From Bacillota bacterium (GTDB taxonomy: Bacteria > Bacillota > UBA4882 > UBA8346): a DNA stretch of 64,000 nucleotides. Location: positions 48,536 through 112,535 of the forward strand of contig JAEYRX010000099.1 in the NCBI GenBank assembly GCA_023435225.1, read 5' to 3'. Made by a program: the position numbers and the translations under genes. The notes beneath the pieces are model-generated. The model saw only the letters and a program-made list of their open reading frames with translations. It was not told the origin of the DNA and searched no databases. Below are positions 59,456 to 64,000 of this stretch, piece by piece. Every line of letters begins with the position of its first letter. The first letter of the stretch is position 1.

Positions 59456-60267
59456 TCTTCATTATTTTGACCATTTTCAGTTTGTTCTTTTGACAACAAT
59501 TTCTTAATTTCTTCGATTTGAACTTCGGGATAACCGAATTCTTTCATAATTTTAATTTCATTCGGGCCTAGCTGAAAAGTTTTTTTCCAATTTGGGAAAT
59601 CTAATCTTTGTCTCTTTAACTTAACATAAAATAGTTTCCAAGCGCCATATAGAGGGTCCGATTCTTCGGTCCGCCCTAAACTGGTACATATATGGGAAGT
59701 AAGATAAGCTTTTTTCAAACCTAATTCATTAGCTTTGCGGGTATAATCACGTTCTCCAACACCATAAAGGGGAAGTTTTGTCATTACAAATTGGGTTTGC
59801 CATAATTTGCGTTTAATCATCATACACCAAAACAAAATAGTATCTCGGTGGATTTCCAGTGTATATCCATTTTTTTTCAAACATTTATAGTTACTTGTCT
59901 TAATGACTGAAGGTTTTAAAGCTATATAAGCTATTTTAGGAAAGTCTATTAGAGCTTGATGCATTGCATCAAGCCAATTTTTTTTCGGTACAATTACATC
60001 ATCATCCAATTTAACTATATACTCACCTTTTGCATTTTCCGCACCATATTGAAAACCGGGCATACAACCTATATTTTCTCCGGGATCAAGAACTCGTACC
60101 CGTGGATGGCAAAATTCTTTTAAATAATCCATAGCTTCTTGATATGGCGGATGGTTATTGATTAGTATTATTTCCGTCTTTTGATCAGTTGTTTCCAAGG
60201 CTGCATCCACACAGTACTTGATTAATGGGAGAGTATTATAACAATTTATAATAACGGAGTATTTCAA
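59437..60267 (-). CDS. GT2-family glycosyltransferase
   Basis: 276 residues, GT-A fold: YSVIINCYNTLPLIKYCVDA binds the nucleotide and the metal-binding motif is LDDDVIVPKK. A C-terminal helical, acidic tail (residues 225-276) is of a type seen in rhamnosyl- and related transferases. No membrane segment. It transfers a sugar from an NDP donor to an unknown acceptor. It is the last gene of the minus-strand cluster and is separated from the previous one by 216 bp with repeat element E. Confidence 0.85.
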   Translation of the reverse strand: MKYSVIINCYNTLPLIKYCVDAALETTDQKTEIILINNHPPYQEAMDYLKEFCHPRVRVLDPGENIGCMPGFQYGAENAKGEYIVKLDDDVIVPKKNWLDAMHQALIDFPKIAYIALKPSVIKTSNYKCLKKNGYTLEIHRDTILFWCMMIKRKLWQTQFVMTKLPLYGVGERDYTRKANELGLKKAYLTSHICTSLGRTEESDPLYGAWKLFYVKLKRQRLDFPNWKKTFQLGPNEIKIMKEFGYPEVQIEEIKKLLSKEQTENGQNNEEPLSVV

Positions 60268-60306
60268 AATGCCATCTCCTCTTAGTATTTATTTTTACTA
60301 CCTATT

Positions 60307-60390
60307 TAAAATGAAGAACATCTTGTAATCAAGCTTCACATCCCAAATGCCGGATGTGAATAACCAAACTGTGGTATTTTCTTCATTTTA
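60307..60390. repeat. Family E inverted-repeat element (single copy)
   Basis: Perfect 12-bp TIRs TAAAATGAAGAA / TTCTTCATTTTA bound 84 bp. Inside is a perfect hairpin TTCACATCC-CAAATGCC-GGATGTGAA (60335-60360). No second copy was noticed in the window. Confidence 0.6.
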
Positions 60391-60483
60391 TTAATCAAGG
60401 AAATATGTTAAATAAAAAAACTCAATTCAACATAGTTAATATATTTTACTACTGACAATTGTCCGCTGTGATGTTATCTTTGC

Positions 60484-61293
60484 CTAATGTAAAAAGGTAT
60501 GATTAAGAAACGGCTTTTCGCCTTTAAAAATAGGTGTTGGATCATTAAAGAGTTTTTCCCAACCATATTGTTGAAGTTCCTTTGACCATTTTTGGCGAAA
60601 ATGCTTATAACTATCGGACTCCATCCTTCGACTTTCTTCAAGGTTACTTCTATTAAAAGAAACATGGACAAAATGGTGTATTAAAAGATCACAAGCTATT
60701 CGAAGTTCAAAACCGGCTTGACGAACCCGCAATGATAAATCAAAATCATCAGCTCCCAAAGGAAGATTTTCATCAAAATAGCCTATATTTTTAAGTAAGC
60801 GTTTATCGAAAAGGAGAAGGCATCCAATCAGAAACTTTGTCAACTCCGATTGATGATAATATTTTTTAGCGAATAACCGGTCAGCTGCTGCCAAATTACT
60901 TGAAAACGAAAGAGGTCCCGGTGATTGTTCTCCGCCAATTCCTATTCCTTTTGGACCAACAGCTAAAGTTCGGGGATTATTGTGGAGATGCCAAAGAAGT
61001 CTGGTTAACCAACCTTTAGGGACCAATATATCAGGATTCATTGTAATAAAAAAATCCCCACAAGCTTTATTTAGGCCCTGGTTACAAGCCTTGCTGAATC
61101 CCAAATTTGTCTGGTTTGGAATCAAATGGATCCTGGAATTTTTTTGTGTTAATAAAAAATGGCATGACTGATCGGTAGAATTATTATCAATTATCAGTAA
61201 TTCCAAAGGAAGGTCTGAGTTTGACATAATCGAATCTACACATGATTTTAAATACCAGCCGGAATTATAATTTACAATAATGATACTGACCAT
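60484..61293 (-). CDS. GT2-family glycosyltransferase
   Basis: 269 residues with VSIIIVNYNSGWYLKSCVDS, LLIIDNNSTDQS and NLGFSKACNQGL at the N terminus, the metal site as TMNPDILVPKGW (a DxD-like NPD), and the GADDFDLSLRVRQAGFELRI acceptor-side motif. Typical rhamnosyl-/glucosyl-transferase layout without membrane segments. It starts one base after the stop of the next gene upstream, so they form one operon with 61294-62773. Confidence 0.87.
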   Translation of the reverse strand: MVSIIIVNYNSGWYLKSCVDSIMSNSDLPLELLIIDNNSTDQSCHFLLTQKNSRIHLIPNQTNLGFSKACNQGLNKACGDFFITMNPDILVPKGWLTRLLWHLHNNPRTLAVGPKGIGIGGEQSPGPLSFSSNLAAADRLFAKKYYHQSELTKFLIGCLLLFDKRLLKNIGYFDENLPLGADDFDLSLRVRQAGFELRIACDLLIHHFVHVSFNRSNLEESRRMESDSYKHFRQKWSKELQQYGWEKLFNDPTPIFKGEKPFLNHTFLH

Positions 61294-62016
61294 TTAAACA
61301 CCAACATTTATTTTTTCTCCAAGCCATCTTTTAAGTTGATATTTATTGTGAACAATCGATTGATAATGGGTGATGGGACAATATTTTCCTTCAGGATCAG
61401 CCGATAAATACTGTCTATATTTGGAATAGTGTTCGTTTTTTTGGGCATATCCCAGGTGAAGAAGGTTAATAGACGATAAAGTAGCGGGTTTCTTACAAAC
61501 TTCAAGAGGAAAGCGCCCACAATGTAACTTTCGCATCGGCCAATGATAGTCAATATTTTTATGATAGCGAAACAAACACCCAATTTTAGAATATAACGGA
61601 TTCCACATCCCATCAACCCGGTAATGGGTCAAACACCCCCAAAAATGGTATACTGGAAAATAAACCAAATCATATTGGTTCTGTTGTGTTAGACGAGACA
61701 ATTCTTTTTTTATTGTAGATTCAAAGATTTCATCTGCGTCCAAAGCCAATATCCAATCCGGATCGAGTTCTATTGTCATTTCCCAGAGTAAGTTTCTTAG
61801 AGCTGCCTCATCTCTCCAAAAAAGGGATTCATCCAAACTTTTAAATCTGGTTACTTTTGAAAAACTTCGACAGATCTCAGGTGTTTCATCGGTGGAAGCA
61901 TCATCAAGAATCACAATTTCATCTATATATTCGGTTAAATGAGATAAAACTAATTTTAGATATCGATGGGTTTCGTTTCTTACCGGTAACATAGCTACTA
62001 TCTTAGGTCTATCCAT
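61294..62016 (-). CDS. GT2-family glycosyltransferase (cytosolic)
   Basis: 240 residues. KIVAMLPVRNETHRYLKLVL and EIVILDDASTDETPEICRSF form the donor site, LALDADEIFE is the DxD motif, and WPMRKLHCGRFPLEV and LLHLGYAQKNEHYSKY follow, a type often encoded in flagellin or spore-glycan clusters. ATG 62016 has GGATGG at 8-9 bases; the upstream frame runs into the preceding gene. It overlaps the gene at 62009 by 8 bp. Confidence 0.82.
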   Translation of the reverse strand: MDRPKIVAMLPVRNETHRYLKLVLSHLTEYIDEIVILDDASTDETPEICRSFSKVTRFKSLDESLFWRDEAALRNLLWEMTIELDPDWILALDADEIFESTIKKELSRLTQQNQYDLVYFPVYHFWGCLTHYRVDGMWNPLYSKIGCLFRYHKNIDYHWPMRKLHCGRFPLEVCKKPATLSSINLLHLGYAQKNEHYSKYRQYLSADPEGKYCPITHYQSIVHNKYQLKRWLGEKINVGV

Positions 62017-62773
62017 ATATAGTGCCATCCTGTAAAAAAGACTTCCACTTTTTCCGAAAATACCTTTCACCTTGTTGAAAAAAACTATGTAATTTTTGGA
62101 TATCGTGACAACTGGCTGATACATGGTGAATTACGGTACTGTCCGGACAGTAAATTACTTTATAACCGCGAAATCTGGCGTTATAACAGTAATCAGTTTC
62201 TTCAAAGTAATGAAAATAATGTTCATCAAATAAGCCAAGTATGGGTAGGAGTTGGCGTTTGATTCCCATGCAGGCGCCGCAAACACTCAAAACTTCAAGG
62301 TTTTTGTTATAGCGGTGCGGTTCATTCGGTTCACCCCAACCGCGTAATACGGGTCTGGCATTGGCGCCAACCACTCCGACACCTACCAACAAACCTTCGG
62401 GATTAATTAATCTTGGTCCAACCACTGCTACTTTAGAGGAATTTTCCAAGATCCGAATTAAAGGAGGTAACCATCCGGCAGTGACCATGGTATCGCTATT
62501 TAATAAAAAAATGTATTTACCTTTTCCGGCTAAAATACCTTGATTGCAAGCTGCCCCATAACCGCGGTTTTGTTTATTTAAAATTCCGATCGGAAAATCG
62601 GTTTGGCTTTTGATAAACTCAACGCTACCGTCGGTACTGCCGTTATCAACGGTAAAGACCCGATAATTTTCTTTAGGGCCGGAGAACTCCCCGATACTAT
62701 GGAGGCAATCGGAGAGATATTTTTTGGTGTTATAATTGACAAGTACAATATCTGCCAGGTACTTTGTTATCAT
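62009..62773 (-). CDS. GT2-family glycosyltransferase
   Basis: 254 residues: ADIVLVNYNTKKYLSDCLHS, VFTVDNGSTDGSVEFIKSQ, NRGYGAACNQGIL, the metal motif LLNSDTMVTAGW and the C-terminal HYFEETDYCYNARFRGYKVI. Standard WsaE/RfbF-like GT2 fold, soluble. First intact gene of the operon that continues with the next two GT2 genes. Confidence 0.87.
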   Translation of the reverse strand: MITKYLADIVLVNYNTKKYLSDCLHSIGEFSGPKENYRVFTVDNGSTDGSVEFIKSQTDFPIGILNKQNRGYGAACNQGILAGKGKYIFLLNSDTMVTAGWLPPLIRILENSSKVAVVGPRLINPEGLLVGVGVVGANARPVLRGWGEPNEPHRYNKNLEVLSVCGACMGIKRQLLPILGLFDEHYFHYFEETDYCYNARFRGYKVIYCPDSTVIHHVSASCHDIQKLHSFFQQGERYFRKKWKSFLQDGTIYG

Positions 62774-62834
62774 ATTTACACCCTTCTACAAAGTTTCTTT
62801 GGAATAGGTTTTTCTCAAACAAATAACTGTTTTA

Positions 62835-63080
62835 TTAAATCCCCTTTTTTTGCTGGCTATTAGGAAAGGAATATGAAGATCTTTTTAATTTTTTCGCCCA
62901 ATCATCTGAAACTGTATAGGGGGCAAATACAAAATGTTGGAAGAATGGATTAGGGTTACTAAAAAAATCGATTAATCTTGATTGAATTCCGCCAATATCA
63001 TTAAAATTAGGCACATGAAGGACTCTACTGATTTTTATGAATAAATAATACTTCCTTTTGGGCAATTTTGTCTTTATCAA
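62835..63080 (-). pseudogene. GT4-type glycosyltransferase remnant (N-terminal part)
   Basis: The translated frame reads RVLHVPNFNDIGGIQSRLID and YTVSDDWAKKLKR, the start of a GT4/GT1-type enzyme that begins by binding an acceptor (normally KILHVhnyxDiGGvQS). It stops after some 65 residues with no nucleotide-sugar domain, and the usual start codon is replaced by ATA after AAAAGGAAG. The remainder of the gene is deleted. A real short protein is possible but less likely. Confidence 0.6.
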
Positions 63081-63127
63081 TTCTTTAGGTCTTGTCTTTT
63101 ATCGAAAATAAATAATTGTATTCACAA

Positions 63128-63880
63128 TTATTTTGGTCTCCATGGTTCTATTTTCTTACAGGGACGTACCGTATACATCATGGTTTTTCCAAAGTCAACA
63201 GCAACCTTGCCAAAACATTCGGCTATAAGCGGCGCTAATACTACTGCATTAACACCTGCGGATATCAAGGCAAGATCAAAATCAATCTTTTTCATTTTTT
63301 TCATTATTGAGGGAATTTGGTCATAATGAGTTAAACTGATTCCCCCGACAATTTTAGGTTTTTTCCGGGGGTATTGTGCAGTAATTATTCTAGTATATTC
63401 TTCCCACCATTTAGAAATAAGCAAGGTCCGGTTCCGGTGCATAATTTCCCAAAAAAATCGTTTGGATACCATTTTTCGGTTAATAAATACATGACAAAGT
63501 TTGGACGGATTAATATGATAATAATCAAATATTTTGTTGGTAAGCTCTCTTTTATATTTTTTCGGCGCGGATACTTCATCATTTTTTAAACGGCATATTC
63601 CAACAATATCAGCTTTTTTAATCGCGTCAATCATTTGGTTTTGTATTTCGAAGCAAGGTAAAGTGACCCCTTTACCATATCCGGTTTCTGATTGGCGTAC
63701 CCAATAAGAGTTCATAACCTCCGGTATAGACAGCAAATTTTGTTGGGCTAAAATTATGTTTTCACCATCGCCCACCCGTACCAATGAAAAAGGATGTTTT
63801 TTTGATAAAGCAATATTAATTTCTTTTAGTACTTCAATATCAGTCATTAGGCTTTGATCGGGAAAATCTTTTAAACGCAT
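63128..63880 (-). CDS. GT-D fold glycosyltransferase (DUF1792-like)
   Basis: 250 residues. FSLVRVGDGENIILAQQNLL near the N terminus is the diagnostic start of the GT-D/DUF1792 domain, followed by SWVRQ-like SYWVRQSETGYGKGV, VGICRLKND and, near the end, DFDLALISAGVNAVVLAPLI. This type adds a later sugar on serine-rich glycoproteins. GAGG precedes ATG 63880, so transcription runs toward the GT2 genes. Confidence 0.75.
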   Translation of the reverse strand: MRLKDFPDQSLMTDIEVLKEINIALSKKHPFSLVRVGDGENIILAQQNLLSIPEVMNSYWVRQSETGYGKGVTLPCFEIQNQMIDAIKKADIVGICRLKNDEVSAPKKYKRELTNKIFDYYHINPSKLCHVFINRKMVSKRFFWEIMHRNRTLLISKWWEEYTRIITAQYPRKKPKIVGGISLTHYDQIPSIMKKMKKIDFDLALISAGVNAVVLAPLIAECFGKVAVDFGKTMMYTVRPCKKIEPWRPK

Positions 63881-63903
63881 AATTAACCTCGATAGGAAAT
63901 TTA

Positions 63904-63930
63904 TGATTTAATTCAACTTATTACAACGGC
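63904..63930. repeat. Solo end of family D element
   Basis: GATTTAATTCAACTTATTACA matches the right end of the element at 27874-27960 (including ATTACA beyond the TIR). The left end is absent within the adjoining gene. The last 70 bp of the window show nothing else. Confidence 0.5.
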
Positions 63931-64000
63931 AATTAGGCTTTTACGTTTTAATCCTTAATCTATATGAGCGTTATTATATGTAGTGATGTAAATACTTTAG

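Overview
The window reads as a chromosomal segment of a low-GC, endospore-forming member of the Bacillota (Firmicutes). The evidence is in the genes: SpoIIM, a CgeB-like protein, a protein built of four SPOCS (DUF3794) domains, the ScpA-ScpB pair, and the rbgA-rnhB-ylqG-ylqH block known from Bacillus. Strong AGGAGG-type ribosome binding sites are the rule, and TTG/GTG starts are common. No rRNA, tRNA, CRISPR array, prophage or intact transposase gene was seen. The species cannot be named from sequence alone.

Layout. 1-4.7 kb: the end of a secreted, probably non-catalytic M16 peptidase subunit, a MocR/GntR regulator, and a GntR regulator flanked by two related GNAT-like genes, with a promoter and palindromic operator at 4.67-4.73 kb. 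5-10.5 kb: a PfkB sugar kinase, an SDR oxidoreductase, an ECF sigma/anti-sigma pair and a secreted GH3 glycosidase; the sigma gene and the GH3 gene carry the same ECF-type promoter (GGAAC, 16 bp, GTCTAA). 10.5-14.6 kb: an aminotransferase pseudogene, a PAS-GGDEF-HD-GYP signalling protein and two small cysteine-motif proteins. 14.7-21.8 kb: an RDD/SpoIIM-like/DUF58/MoxR/DUF4350/DUF4129 membrane module. 22-31.9 kb: housekeeping genes (DedA, HD, scpAB, DUF3866, NUDIX, spoIIM, xerD, rbgA, a flippase-like membrane protein). 32.3-35.8 kb: rnhB, ylqG, ylqH and an HD-GYP protein. 35.9-44.8 kb: a murein-peptide salvage island (dipeptide epimerase, L,D-transpeptidase-like protein, YkfC-like NlpC/P60 endopeptidase, complete oligopeptide ABC transporter). 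44.9-52.3 kb: yraN, comM, small hypothetical genes, a PD40 beta-propeller lipoprotein, a thioesterase, a GerE-sized LuxR regulator and a CAP-domain protein. 52.6-64 kb: the lysine-rich SPOCS protein, then a surface or spore glycan region (GDP-mannose dehydratase-like SDR, nucleotidyltransferase, CgeB-like protein, three to four GT2 enzymes, a GT-D enzyme and a broken GT4 gene).

The spacers are full of non-coding repeats. At least five families of 80-160 bp inverted-repeat elements without transposase were found: family A in three copies, B in two, C in two, D with TIRs very like C, and E in one. Two of them supply the stop codon of the adjacent gene. Many other spacers hold tandem heptamers of unrelated sequence (TTAGGCA x10, GGGAACA, TTGAGAA, CAGGAGT and others), often as inverted pairs that could fold into long hairpins. 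A pair of adjacent hairpins with different stems but the same 7-nt loop lies at 48.36-48.40 kb.
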